Part shown: piece by piece, positions 32,860-46,446 of the stretch
Numbering within the stretch: the stretch's first letter is position 1
How the letters are laid out: the number at the start of each line of letters is the position of its first letter
Source of the DNA: Cherax quadricarinatus
Taxonomy: Eukaryota; Arthropoda; Malacostraca; Decapoda; Parastacidae
DNA: 64,000 nucleotides
Direction: 5' to 3'
NCBI RefSeq assembly: GCF_038502225.1
Contig: NW_027195247.1
Location: forward strand, 110,001-174,000
Position numbers and translations under genes: made by a program
Notes under the pieces: model-generated
Databases searched by the model: none
What the model saw: only the letters and a program-made list of their open reading frames with translations
What the model was told of the DNA's origin: nothing

Positions 32860-34120
32860 GAAAAAATCAACTAGTCTGAAGCCGACTAGAAGTTACATTA
32901 TCCACTTATTGTACAAAATCCAGCAAAAGACGCGTTTCGTCCGTTTCATACGACACATCGGAAATAAAAGATTAATGGTCCCAAGTATTTTAATCAGGAA
33001 AAAGCACTAAACCATTTCCTGAACTGTACATTGATAAATTAGACACATGTGCAACTCTTGGGTATAAAGATACCCAAGAGTTGCACATGTGTCTAATTTA
33101 TCAACGTGTCGGTTCTGTGAACCATTCATCTGCATTATTGCCTTTTCTTCACATTTTGTCAGTATCATCATACCATTTTTACCAATGTTAAAATTTTGAA
33201 GCCAACCAGGAGAGGCTTTTCAGAATTATCTCATGGAAACTAATTTCAGGAATGGTTTATGTAACTGTCAGTAGAAGGCAGCTGCACATCTCATAATAGT
33301 TGACCAAGGTTGAAAATTTAGAGGTGGTCAGGTACGGCGTTTTAAAGTTATAAACGAAGGTATTGGAGGAGGTTGACAGAGGACAATGCCAGAGACAATG
33401 TGTTGTCTCTGGCAAAAAAAAAAAAAAGAAAAAAAAGAAGGGTTCAACTAACTGGTGAAAATTTATAACGCCATAAAAACACAAGTTTTCAGTATTTCTC
33501 AATGTTCTCTTTGCACTTGAGTTTAAAATTTTACGATAAATCGATTTTGATAAAATATATGTACTATAAAATTAGTATTTGCGAAGCCCAAATTTCAATA
33601 GAAAAATTATTTCCAATTAAAATTCACCAACGCTTAAAAGTTTGAAGCCGACCAGAAGCGGCATTCTCCAGCTATTACACTGAAATCAATTTAATAAAAC
33701 TGGCAATATAAAATTTACCAATCTCAATTTAAAAGCCAAGATTTCTTTTAATGAAAACATCAACACTAAAAACTGGAAGCCAATCAGAAACGGAATTCTC
33801 CAGAAATTGCTTTGAATCCAACTCTTCCAGTTATTAACAATTTCATTTAAATTTCAAATTTGCACCTAAATTGTCTAATTTCTTCCATCTTATGGAAGAC
33901 ACCAGCAGCAATATTTTGAAGCTGATTAAAACGATGTGTATTCTTGAGTTATTAAATGGAAATTAATTACCCTCATTTATTTAACATAAATGGCAAATTG
34001 GGACCTATTCGGCGTTATAAAAAATACCATCCTCTAATTTCTGGAAAAAAACACAAAAGCTAAAATATTAAAGTCGATCTGAAGATGCATTCTCCAGTTA
34101 CTGCACGGATTTCGAGAATT
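32860..34120. repeat. Degenerate repeat with about 145-bp period
   Basis: The motif ttgaagccgaccagaagcgg followed by cattctccagttatt recurs in diverged form near 32876, 33199, 33643, 33786, 33918 and 34078; the last four are 132-160 bp apart. Segments between contain aaatttcaaattt-like sequence. The same motif occurs inverted at 59.69-60.17 kb. No coding frame. Confidence 0.6.
33031..33104. mobile_element. Foldback of Penelope-like family beta termini
   Basis: Two 35-bp arms (33031-33065 and 33070-33104) are perfect reverse complements around aaag: ttgataaattagacacatgt, gcaactcttgggtat. The same terminus is at 60.30 kb. The right flank cgtgtcggttctgtgaacca continues the element. Head-to-head partial termini are typical of Penelope-like insertions. 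Confidence 0.68.
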
Positions 34121-34344
34121 ACAAGTTTTCTAAATCGTTTTAATACATTGCAGAATTTGTCCGCACGCAAACTAGACCAAATGGGTAATATCCTGACTTA
34201 AGATACATCAGCCATTAAATACAGAAGCCATCTTTAACAAGTAGACTCAAATATCTTTAATGTGGTTCAACGGGAGTCAAGACATCATCCTATTTAACAC
34301 ACAAAAATTAGTACTCTTGATTTTCACTCTCCGTTGTCGAATTA

Positions 34345-34412
34345 AGAGGAAGGCCTAGTCGAGGACCTGGCCCCGGGGGGCGCTAACCCCCGGAACCACC
34401 TCCAGGTAGCCC
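34345..34412 (+). mobile_element. LINE family A2, extreme 3' end
   Basis: ggcctagtcgaggacctggc, cccggggggcgctaaccccc and ggaaccacctccaggta correspond to the last codons and the ctccaggt tail of A2. Confidence 0.7.
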
Positions 34413-34419
34413 TTACCAG

Positions 34420-34745
34420 GATGATGAGGAGGGATCGTCCTACAACTCTGATAATTAACAGAACACCTGCAAATGCCAGCTATTCCAGTGCACAGAGAGG
34501 TGTGAGCCAAGCTCAGAATCTGCATCACAGTTGCCCTCAAAGATTTGTTAACTTATACCATGAATTAGGGAAAGAACCTCGACTTCACCTTACGAAACAG
34601 ACAAAGCAAATGCGATAATTATTATGGAAAAGGTAGATTATAGGGAAAAAATGAACATGTTATTAGAAGATGGGGGACTTACGTGCCCTTTAATTTGCCT
34701 TCAGCGATGCCTGATTACCACAAACCTTCGATAAATATTTTTTTT
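34420..34745. other. Unique non-coding stretch
   Basis: No gene or repeat recognised. Confidence 0.4.
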
Positions 34746-34747
34746 GT

Positions 34748-35068
34748 TAGCGTACCCGAGAGCGTAGTCATGATATTACAGTGATCCTACGGTAGGATTT
34801 TTGTGTTACCATCCCCGCGATGTAGTCATAATATTACAGTGATCCTACGGTAGGATTTTTGTGTTACCATCCCAGCGATGTAGTCATTATATTACAGTGA
34901 TCCTACGGTAGGATTTTTGTGTTACCATTCCCGCGATGTAGTCATAATATTACAGTGATCCTACGGTAGGATTTTTGTGTTACCATCCCAGCGATGTAGT
35001 CATAATATTACAGTGATCCTACGGTAGGATTTTTGTGTTACCATTCCCGCGATGTAGTCATAATATTC
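34748..35068. repeat. 58-bp tandem repeat, about 5.5 copies
   Basis: The unit contains gttaccatccccgcgatgta, gtcataatattacagtgatc and ctacggtaggatttttgt. ctacggtagg is a near-palindrome in each unit. Copies start 58 bp apart (34803, 34861). Confidence 0.94.
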
Positions 35069-35127
35069 GTCATCTTCTCTTTATATTGTTTCACAGATTA
35101 TTCACGGAACAATTACTGCAGCAGCGC

Positions 35128-35224
35128 TAACATTATAACTAACATTATAACTAACATTATAACTAACATTATAACTAACATTATAACTAACATTATAACT
35201 AACATTATAACTAACATTATTATC
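35128..35224. repeat. 12-bp tandem repeat (ctaacattataa), first block
   Basis: Eight copies. The same unit reappears at 35664-35724. Confidence 0.95.
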
Positions 35225-35357
35225 GTAAGGGTTCTTAAATGGAGATATCGTAGGTTGAAGGTAGACACACTTGTTGGATGGTAATATATTGTCAGTCTGA
35301 GAAGGTGAGGGATGGAGCCCAGCCGCCTTGCCTGTCTGCTGAATGATCTGCCGCCGA

Positions 35358-35403
35358 GTGAGTATTACTTTACCCTATCCACGTATCGAACCCCCACATG
35401 ATA
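35358..35403. repeat. 46-bp direct repeat, left copy
   Basis: gtgagtattactttacccta, tccacgtatcgaacccccac, atgata. Identical to 35621-35666. Followed by aatagtggcagcggtgggat, which loosely resembles a retrotransposon primer-binding region. Confidence 0.8.
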
Positions 35404-35620
35404 AATAGTGGCAGCGGTGGGATTGTAATTCTGACGATTACAGCGATTTCTGGAGATAAATTTTCGACCAGCAAGACGGCCATTTCGTGTCACCAGTAGG
35501 CCTATCGTGGTTAACGCCAGCCAGCTACCTCAAGTCAGTCATACGAGAGTGAGCAAGGAGATAGGCAGGCTGTTTGGGCGCTCCCCACATTATCTGTAAT
35601 TATACGTACTACCAGCCTAC

Positions 35621-35666
35621 GTGAGTATTACTTTACCCTATCCACGTATCGAACCCCCACATGATA
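35621..35666. repeat. 46-bp direct repeat, right copy
   Basis: Identical to 35358-35403, 263 bp away, and followed directly by the second block of the 12-bp repeat. Confidence 0.8.
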
Positions 35667-35724
35667 TTATAACTAACATTATAACTAACATTATAACTAA
35701 CATTATAACTAACATTATAACTAT
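35664..35724. repeat. 12-bp tandem repeat (ctaacattataa), second block
   Basis: Five copies of the same unit as 35128-35224. Confidence 0.93.
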
Positions 35725-35774
35725 GATCGAGGTTTTTGTGTAGTTTTTGAAGCAGAAAAGTCACAATAGCCTTC

Positions 35775-36020
35775 CCAACCTCCCCCCTCCCGCACCCCCT
35801 CTCCCTCCCCCCTCCCGCACCCCCTCTACCTCCCCCCTCCCGCACCCCCTCTCCCTCCCCCCTCCCGCACCCCCTCTACCTCCCCCCTCACTCACCTCCT
35901 CTACCTCCCCTCTCCCTCCCCCCCTCCCCCTCCCCCTCTCCCTCCCCCCTCCCGCACCCCCTCTCCCTCCCCTCTCCCTCCCCCCTCCCCCTCCCCCTCT
36001 CCCTCCCCCTCCTCCCCAGG
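35775..36020. repeat. Polypyrimidine tract (CCCTCTCCCTCCCCCC-type)
   Basis: About 245 bp of almost pure C/T with recurring cctcccgcaccccctctccc. Could form triplex or i-motif/G-quadruplex structures. Frames read Pro/Leu/Ser repeats and are not genes. Confidence 0.93.
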
Positions 36021-36104
36021 CAGTTAAATGTTTATTTTTTCCTGTGGTAAATTTATGAATGTTTGGACCAATGGGATGTTTATGTGAAATGAACCAGTGT
36101 AAAC

Positions 36105-39100
36105 TGGTTTATTTGTCCGGTGTGTACTGGTCATGTGTCCGGTGTGTACTGGTCATGTGTGTGGTGTGTACTGGTCATGTGTCTGGTGTGTACTGGTTTA
36201 TTTGTCCGGTGTGTACTGGTCGTGTGTCTCGTGTGTACTGGTCATGTGTGTGGTGTGTACTGGTCATGTGTCTTGTGTGTACTGGTCATGTGTGTGGTGT
36301 GTACTGGTCATGTGTCTGGTGTGTACTGGTCATGTGTGTGGTGTGTACTGGTCATGTGTGTGGTGTGTACTGGTCATGTGTCTTGTGTGTACTGGTCATG
36401 TATGTGGTGTGTACTGGTCATGTGTCTGGTGTGTACTGGTCATGTGTGTGGTGTGTACTGGTCATGTGTCTGGTGTGTACTGGTCATGTGTCTGGTGTGT
36501 ACTGGTCATGTGTCTGGTGTGTACTGGTCATGTGTCTTGTGTGTACTGGTCATGTGTGTGGTGTGTACTGGTCATGTGTCTTGTGTGTACTGGTCATGTG
36601 TGTGGTGTGTACTGGTCATGTGTCTTGTGTGTACTGGTCATGTGTGTGGTGTGTACTGGTCATGTGTCTTGTGTGTACTGGTCATGTGTGTGGTGTGTAC
36701 TGGTCATGTGTCTTGTGTGTACTGGTCATGTGTGTGGTGTGTACTGGTCATGTGTCTGGTGTGTACTGGTCATGTGTCTGGTGTGTACTGGTCATGTGTC
36801 TGGTGTGTACTGGTCATGTGTCTTGTGTGTACTGGTCATGTGTGTGGTGTGTACTGGTCATGTGTCTTGTGTGTACTGGTTTATTTGTCCGGTGTGTACT
36901 GGTCGTGTGTCTCGTGTGTACTGGTCATGTGTCTCGTGTGTACTGGTCATGTGTCTCGTGTGTACTGGTCATGTGTCTTGTGTGTACTGGTCATGTGTGT
37001 GGTGTGTACTGGTCATGTGTCTGGTGTGTACTGGTTTATTTGTCCGGTGTGTACTGGTCGTGTGTCTCGTGTGTACTGGTCATGTGTCTCGTGTGTACTG
37101 GTCATGTGTCTTGTGTGTACTGGTCATGTGTGTGGTGTGTACTGGTCATGTGTCTTGTGTGTACTGGTCATGTGTCTTGTGTGTACTGGTCATGTGTGTG
37201 GTGTGTACTGGTCATGTGTCTGGTGTGTACTGGTTTATTTGTCCGGTGTGTACTGGTCGTGTGTCTCGTGTGTACTGGTCATGTGTCTCGTGTGTACTGG
37301 TCATGTGTCTCGTGTGTACTGGTCATGTGTCTGGTGTGTACTGGTCATGTGTCTGGTGTGTACTGGTCATGTGTCTGGTGTGTACTGGTCATGTGTCTGG
37401 TGTGTACTGGTCATGTGTCTGGTGTGTACTGGTCATGTGTCTGGTGTGTACTGGTCATGTGTCTGGTGTGTACTGGTCATGTGTCCTGTGTGTACTGGTC
37501 ATGTGTCCTGTGTGTACTGGTCACGTGTCTTGTGTGTACTGGTCATGTGTCTTGTGTGTACTGGTCATGTGTCTGGTGTGTACTGATCATGTGTCTGGTG
37601 TGTACTGGTCATGTGTCTGGTGTGTACTGGTCATGTGTCCTGTGTGTACTGGTCACGTGTCTGGTGTGTACTGGTCATGTGTCTTGTGTGTACTGGTCAT
37701 GTGTCTGGTGTGTACTGGTCATGTGTCTTGTGTGTACTGGTCATGTGTCTGGTGTGTACTGGTCATGTGTCTGGTGTGTACTGGTCATGTGTCTGGTGTG
37801 TACTGGTCATGTGTCCATGTGTGTACTGGTCACGTGTCTTGTGTGTACTGGTCATGTGTCCTGTGTGTACTGGTCATGTGTCTGGTGTGTACTGGTCATG
37901 TGTCCTGTGTGTACTGGTCATGTGTCTGGTGTGTACTGGTCATGTGTCTTGTGTGTACTGGTCATGTGTCTTGTGTGTACTGGTCATGTGTCCTGTGTGT
38001 ACTGGTCATGTGTCTTGTGTGTACTGGTCATGTGTCTTGTGTGTACTGGTCATGTGTCTTGTGTGTACTGGTCATGTGTCTTGTGTGTACTGGTCATGTG
38101 TCTTGTGTGTACTGGTCATGTGTCCTGTGTGTACTGGTCATGTGTGTGGTGTGTACTGGTCATGTGTGTGGTGTGTACTGGTCATGTGTGTGGTGTGTAC
38201 TGGTCATGTGTCTTGTGTGTACTGGTCATGTGTCCTGTGTGTACTGGTCATGTGTCTTGTGTGTACTGGTCATGTGTGTGGTGTGTACTGGTCATGTGTG
38301 TGGTGTGTACTGGTCATGTGTCTTGTGTGTACTGGTCATGTGTCCTGTGTGTACTGGTCATGTGTCTGGTGTGTACTGGTCATGTGTCTTGTGTGTACTG
38401 GTCATGTGTCTTGTGTGTACTGGTCATGTGTCCTGTGTGTACTGGTCATGTGTCTGGTGTGTACTGGTCATGTGTCTGGTGTGTACTGGTCATGTGTCTG
38501 GTGTGTACTGGTCATGTGTCTTGTGTGTACTGGTCATGTGTCTTGTGTGTACTGGTCATGTGTCCTGTGTGTACTGGTCATGTGTCTGGTGTGTACTGGT
38601 CATGTGTCTGGTGTGTACTGGTCATGTGTCCTGTGTGTACTGGTCATGTGTGTGGTGTGTACTGGTCATGTGTCCTGTGTGTACTGGTCATGTGTCTTGT
38701 GTGTACTGGTCGTGTGTGTGGTGTGTACTGGTCATGTGTCTTGTGTGTACTGGTCATGTGTCTTGTGTGTACTGGTCGTGTGTGTGGTGTGTACTGGTCA
38801 TGTGTCTGGTGTGTACTGGTCATGTGTCTTGTGTGTACTGGTCATGTGTCTGGTGTGTACTGGTCATGTGTGTGGTGTGTACTGGTCATGTGTCTTGTGT
38901 GTACTGGTCATGTGTCCTGTGTGTACTGGTCATGTGTCTTGTGTGTACTGGTCATGTGTGTGGTGTGTACTGGTCATGTGTGTGGTGTGTACTGGTCATG
39001 TGTCTTGTGTGTACTGGTCATGTGTCCTGTGTGTACTGGTCATGTGTCTGGTGTGTACTGGTCATGTGTCTTGTGTGTACTGGTCATGTGTCTTGCGTGT

Positions 39101-41812
39101 ACTGGTCATGTGTCCTGTGTGTACTGGTCATGTGTCTGGTGTGTACTGGTCATGTGTCTGGTGTGTACTGGTCATGTGTCTGGTGTGTACTGGTCATGTG
39201 TCTTGTGTGTACTGGTCATGTGTCTTGTGTGTACTGGTCATGTGTCCTGTGTGTACTGGTCATGTGTCTGGTGTGTACTGGTCATGTGTCTGGTGTGTAC
39301 TGGTCATGTGTCCTGTGTGTACTGGTCATGTGTGTGGTGTGTACTGGTCATGTGTCCTGTGTGTACTGGTCATGTGTCTTGTGTGTACTGGTCGTGTGTG
39401 TGGTGTGTACTGGTCATGTGTCTTGTGTGTACTGGTCATGTGTCTTGTGTGTACTGGTCGTGTGTGTGGTGTGTACTGGTCATGTGTCTGGTGTGTACTG
39501 GTCATGTGTCTTGTGTGTACTGGTCATGTGTCTGGTGTGTACTGGTCATGTGTGTGGTGTGTACTGGTCATGTATCTGGTGTGTACTGGTCATGTGTCTG
39601 GTGTGTACTGGTCATGTGTCTTGTGTGTACTGGTCATGTGTGTGGTGTGTACTGGTCATGTGTCTGGTGTGTACTGGTCATGTGTGTGGTGTGTACTGGT
39701 CATGTATCTGGTGTGTACTGGTCATGTGTGTGGTGTGTACTGGTCATGTGTCTTGTGTGTACTGGTCATGTGTGTGGTGTGTACTGGTCATGTCTGTGGT
39801 GTGTACTGGTCATGTGTCTGGTGTGTACTGGTCATGTGTCTGGTGTGTACTGGTCATGTGTCTGGTGTGTACTGCTCATGTGTGTGGTGTGTACTGGTCA
39901 TGTATCTGGTGTGTACTGGTCATGTGTGTGGTGTGTACTGGTCATGTATCTGGTGTGTACTGGTCATGTGTGTGGTGTGTACTGGTCATGTGTGTGGTGT
40001 GTACTGGTCATGTATCTGGTGTGTACTGGTCATGTGTGTGGTGTGTACTGGTCATGTGTGTGGTGTGTACTGGTCATGTGTCTGGTGTGTACTGGTCATG
40101 TGTCTGGTGTGTACTGGTCATGTGTCTGGTGTGCACTGGTCATGTGCCTGGTGTGTACTGGTCATATGTCTGGCGTGTACTGGTCATGTGTCTGGCGTGT
40201 ACTGGTCATGTGTCTAGTGTGTACTGGTCATGTGCCTGTTGTGTACTGGTCATGTGTCTGGTGTGTACTAGTCATATGTCTGGTATGTACTGGTCATGTG
40301 TCTGGTGTGTACTAGTCATGTGTCTGGTGTGTACTGTCATGTGTCTGGTGTGTACTAGTCATGTGTCTGGTGTGTACTGGTCATGTGTCTGGTGTGTACT
40401 AGACATGTGTCTGGTGTGTACTGGTCATGTGTCTGGTTTGTGCTGGTCATGTGTCTCGTGTGTACTGGTCACGTGTCTGGTATGTACTGGTCATGTGTAT
40501 GGTGTGCACTGGTCATGTACCTGTTGTGTACTGGTCATGTGTCTGGTGTGTACTGGTCATGTGTCTGGTGTGTACTGGTCATGTGACTGGTGTGTACTGA
40601 TCATGTGCCTGTTGTGTACTTGTCATGTGTCTGGTGTGTACTGGTCATGTGTCTGGTGTCCTGGTCATGTGTCTGGTATGTACTGGTCATGTGTCTGGTG
40701 TGCACTGGTCATGTGCCTGTTGTGTACTGGTCATGTGTCTGATGTGTACTGGTCATGTGTCTGTTGTGTACTGGTCATGTGTCTGGTGTGTACTGGTCAT
40801 GTGTCTGGTGTGTACTGGTCATGTGTCTGGTGTGTACTGGTCATGTGTCTGGTGGGTACTGGTCATGTGCCTGTTGTGTACTGGTCATGTGTCTGGTGTG
40901 TACTGGTCATGTGTCTGGTGTGTACTGGTCATGTGTCTGGTGTGTACTGGTCATGTGTCTGGTGTGTACTGGTCGTGTGCCTGTTGCGTACTGGTCATGT
41001 GTCTGTTGTGTACTGGTCATGTGTCTGGTGTGTACTGGTCATGTGCCTGTTGTGTACTGGTCATGTGTCTGGTGTGTACTGGTCATGTGTCTGGTGTGTA
41101 CTGGTCATGTGTCTGGTGTGTACTGGTCATGTGTGTGGTGTGTACTTGTCATGTGCCTGTTGTGTACTGGTCATGTGTCTGTTGTGTACTGGTCATGTGT
41201 CTGGTGTGTACTGGTCATATGTCTGGTGTGTACTGGTCATGTGTCTGGTGTGTACTGGTCATATGTCTGTTGTGTACTGGTCATGTGTCTGGTGTGTACT
41301 GGTCATATGTCTGGTGTGTACTGGTCATGTGTCTGGTGTGTACTGGTCATGCGTCTGGTGTGTACTGGTCATGTGTCTGGTGTGTACTGGTCATATGTCT
41401 GGCGTGTACTGGTCATGTGTCTCGTGTGTACTGGTCATGTGTCTGGTGTGTACTGGTCATGTGTCTGGTGTGTACTGGTCATGTTTCTGGTGTGTACGGT
41501 CATGTGCCTGTTGTGTACTGGTCATGTGTCTGTTGTGTACTGGTCATGTGTCTGGTGTGTACTGGTCATGTGCCTGTTGTGTACTGGTCATGTGTCTGAT
41601 GTGTACTGGTCATGTGCCTGTTGTGTACTGGTCATGTGTCTGTTGTGTACTGGTCATGTGTCTGGTGTGTACTGGTCATGTGCCTGTTGTGTACTGGTCA
41701 TGTATCTGATGTGTACTGGTCATGCGTCTGGTGTGTACTGGTCATGTGCCTGTTGTGTACTGGTCATGTGTCTGGTGTGTACTGGTCATGCGTCTGGTGT
41801 GTACTGGTCATG
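36105..41812. repeat. 22-bp minisatellite, about 260 copies
   Basis: Unit gtgtgtactggtcatgtgtc tg (22 bp). Four common variants differ at ctgg, cttg, cctg and gtgg. With no stop in any forward frame, frames of 1,858, 1,418 and 868 residues exist, all reading Cys/Val/Trp repeats (66-bp, 22-residue period). A tttatttgtccg variant block recurs near 36105, 36197, 36879, 37033 and 37233. From about 40.1 kb the units diverge. Not a gene. Confidence 0.97.
38205..39568. repeat. 682-bp higher-order tandem duplication in the 22-bp array
   Basis: The order of unit variants in about 38205-38886 repeats in 38887-39568, an offset of 682 bp (31 units). Anchors: cct variants at 38234/38916 and 38629/39311, and cgtgtgtgtg at 38711/39393. 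Sequence differences are rare (for example tcttgcgtg at 39092). Confidence 0.85.
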
Positions 41813-41814
41813 TG

Positions 41815-42128
41815 TTCAGACTATTACAACAATTTTCCAGTTCCTTAGTCTCGTTTTCTTCTTATATTTCTCTCGCAGTTTCTCTATTACTCTGCAAGAG
41901 TCTCTGCAAGAGTCTACAAGACTCTGCAACATCTCCACTTTTTTTTTTCCTTGAGCTCTGTCGCTATTTTTGTTTTCTCCGGCGTTTTCATTCGCCTGTC
42001 TGTGTCTGTGTATTGTGAATGCAGCAACACTGAAGAAGTAGGAAGGTTAGAGGAGGCCACAGTCCAATCCTCTCTTTTGTCGGAGATAGTTGGTTGGAAC
42101 CTTCAGTGCTGACTCAGTGCTCGTTTTA
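41815..42128. other. Unique non-coding stretch, T-rich
   Basis: ctctgcaagagtctctgcaa is a short local repeat; no gene recognised. Confidence 0.4.
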
Positions 42129-42130
42129 AA

Positions 42131-43943
<1,813 letters not shown>

Positions 43944-44006
43944 ACACTTCCCTGATCTGGTGTTTTCTCCGTGTAGTGGTGCTTTATTCACAATAAGACA
44001 AGATAA

Positions 44007-44080
44007 TCTGGGCTCCCGTGGTAGTGTTTGTGCTATAGACAAGCACCGGGCTGCTGGTTCGATCCCTCGTCGTTTCATTT
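44007..44080 (+). mobile_element. tRNA-like sequence, probable SINE head or tRNA pseudogene
   Basis: tgggctcccgtggtagtgtt (A-box-like TGGTAGTGT), gctatagacaagcaccgggc, and ctggttcgatccctcg with a B box GGTTCGATCCC. Helices are imperfect and a T-rich tract follows, so I do not call it a functional tRNA. Confidence 0.5.
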
Positions 44081-44229
44081 CTTCCAATTTTTTTTTTTCA
44101 AACGTTCGTATTTTTCAAAAATTTGTCTCATTCAATACTCTTTCTTTTTCTCTTCATTCAACCATTGTTTTTCATTTCTCTGTTTCTCAATCATATCTTT
44201 CCCACACAATACTATGATCATGCATCAGT

Positions 44230-44445
44230 AGGATGAGAAGGGTAATGTGGAGGGACAGGAGGATGGGTGATGGATAGACAATAGGAAGAAGTTAAAAGGG
44301 AACAACAGTATCGGGGAGCAAGGGCGGAAAGAGATGGAAAGAGGAAGCATGATGGAGGGAGGGGTGAGGAGGTAAGGAGGAAGGATGGGAGGGAGGGAAC
44401 GAGGGGGAAAGGAGGGAGGATGAGAGAGTTAGTGAGGTTGAAGTT
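44230..44445. repeat. Purine-rich (GGA) tract
   Basis: Low-complexity gagggagg/gaaggagg stretch without a clear unit. Confidence 0.8.
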
Positions 44446-44598
44446 ATTTCCCTGCTGACCCATCTAGCTCACGAGAAATTGCTTAACTCTTTGACGTTGA
44501 TTCACTGTTCCTCTCCCCTGTCTTTACTGATGGGGTTCAGGAGCTAGAGTGAGGTGGTCTTTGCATTTCTGATGAATACTCAGTGTACACAGCTATCA

Positions 44599-44786
<188 letters not shown>

Positions 44787-44814
44787 GGAGGTTACCTGGA
44801 GGTTATTCCGGGGA

Positions 44815-45405
44815 TCAACGCCCCCGCGGCCCGGTCCATGACCAGGCCTCCCGATGGATCAGGGCCTGGTCAACTAGGCTGTTACTGCTGGCCGCACGCA
44901 GTCCGACGTACGAGCCACAGCCCGGCTGATCCGGCACTGACTTTAGGTATCTGTCCAGCTCTCTCTTGAAGGCAGCCAGGGGTTTATTGGCAATTCCCCT
45001 AATGCTTGATGGGAGGCTGTTGAACAGTTTTGGGCCCCGGACACTTATGGTGTTTTCTCTTAGTGTACCAATGGCGCCCCTACTTTTTATTGGCGGCATT
45101 TTGCATCGCCTGCCCAGTCTTTTACTTTCGTAGGGAGTGATTTCTGTGTGCAGATTTGGGACCATTCCTTCCAAGATTTTCCAAGTGTAGATTATGATAT
45201 ATCTCTCCCTCCTGCGTTCCAACGAGTACAAGTCAAGTGCTTCCAAGCGTTCCCAGTAGTTAAGGTGCTTGACAGAACTTATACGTGCAGTAAAGGATCT
45301 CTGTACACTCTCTAGATCTGCGATTTCACCTGCTTTGTATGGAGATGTTAATGTACAGCAGTATTCCAGCCTAGAGAGAACAAGTGATTTGAATAGGATC
45401 ATCAT
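44815..45405 (-). pseudogene. LINE A2 ORF2 C-terminal domain
   Basis: 196 residues: FKSLVLSRLEYCCTLTSPYK, SVQRSFTARISSVKHLNYWE, LDLYSLERRRERYIIIYTWK, RTLGRRCKMPP-like block, GPKLFNSLPSSIRG, and [20 protein letters not shown] to SWTGPRGR and a stop. This is the thumb and C-terminal region of a CR1-group ORF2; its frame is intact here. Confidence 0.85.
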
Positions 45406-45889
45406 GGGCTTGGCATCTCTCGTTTTTGAAAGTTCTCATTATCCATCCTATCATTTTCTTTGCACGTGCGATCGTGGCACTGTTATGATCCTTGAAAGTG
45501 AGATCCTCAGACATTACTACTCCCAGGTCCCTTACATTATTTTTCCGCTCTATTGTATGGCCGGAGTCAGTAGTATACTCTGTTCTAGTTATTATCTCCT
45601 CCAGTTTTCCATAACGGAGTAGTTGGAATTTGTCCTCATTGAACATCATATTGTTTACCGTTGCCCACTGGAAAACTTTGTTTATATCTTCTTGGAGGTT
45701 AACCGCGTCCTCAGCAGATGACAGCCTCATGCAGATCCTAGTATCATCCGCAAAGGATGATACGGTGCTGTGGTGTATATCTCTGTTTATGTCTGATATG
45801 AGGATAAGGAATAAGATGGGGGCGAGTACTGTGCCTTGTGGAACAGAGCTCTTCACTATGGCAGCCTCCGATTTAACTCTGTTGACCAC
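45371..45889 (-). pseudogene. LINE A2 ORF2 RT catalytic part
   Basis: VNRVKSEAAIVKSSVPQGTV, LAPILFLILISDINRDIHHS, then SSFADDTRICMRL with the FADD box, DKFQLLRYGK and RDLGVVMSEDLTFKDHN. The frame shifts near 45425: TFKNERCQAHDDPIQ here versus TRDAKPMMILFKSL in the next frame. Confidence 0.87.
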
Positions 45890-45927
45890 TACTCTTTGTG
45901 TTCGATTTGTGTTCGATATATATATAT

Positions 45928-46312
45928 GTCGTGCCGAATAGGCAGAACTTGCGATCTTGGCTTAAATAGCAACGCTCATCTTGCCATATAGGACAAGCGA
46001 AAATTTGTGTATGCAATAATTTCGCCAAAATCATTCTGAACCTAACGAAAAAAATATATTTCACTGTGTTTGTTTAGTATTAAATTATTGTAAACAAATC
46101 TAAAATATATTTAGTTGGGTTAGGCTAAATTAAATTGTTTTTGTTATGATAAGGTTAGGTAAGTTTTCTAAGATTCTTTTGGAGCGAAACTAAAAATTTT
46201 TACATTAACATTATTGAAAAAAATATATCCTTAAATGTATAAGAGAAAATTTTAGAAACGACTTAATTTTAAATGAGTTGTTGCTAATTGACCAGTTTTA
46301 CATATTCGGCAC

Positions 46313-46315
<3 letters not shown>
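45928..46315. mobile_element. Terminal-inverted-repeat element, 388 bp, copy 1
   Basis: Begins gtcgtgccgaataggcagaa and ends tattcggcacgac; the 13-bp ends are perfect inverted repeats. Flanked by TA-rich sequence on both sides ((TA)n follows at 46316), consistent with insertion at TA. The interior is AT-rich and non-coding, with aacctaacgaaaaaaatata and ggttaggctaaattaaattg. A non-autonomous MITE is the best reading; the superfamily is not determined. Confidence 0.82.

Positions 46316-46390
<75 letters not shown>
46316..46390. repeat. (TA)n microsatellite
   Basis: Pure TA flanking the MITE. Confidence 0.96.
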
Positions 46391-46396
<6 letters not shown>

Positions 46397-46446
46397 GGAG
46401 GTACCACCTCTAGAACTGTCCTAGGGACCCTCATCCTCAGAGAAAA

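Noticed and set aside
36133..41709. A Cys/Trp-rich 1,858-residue protein
   Set aside because: All three forward frames of the 22-bp array are open; the residue pattern is just the unit read in successive phases.
44007..44080. Functional tRNA gene
   Set aside because: A- and B-box-like motifs are present, but acceptor and anticodon stems do not pair convincingly.
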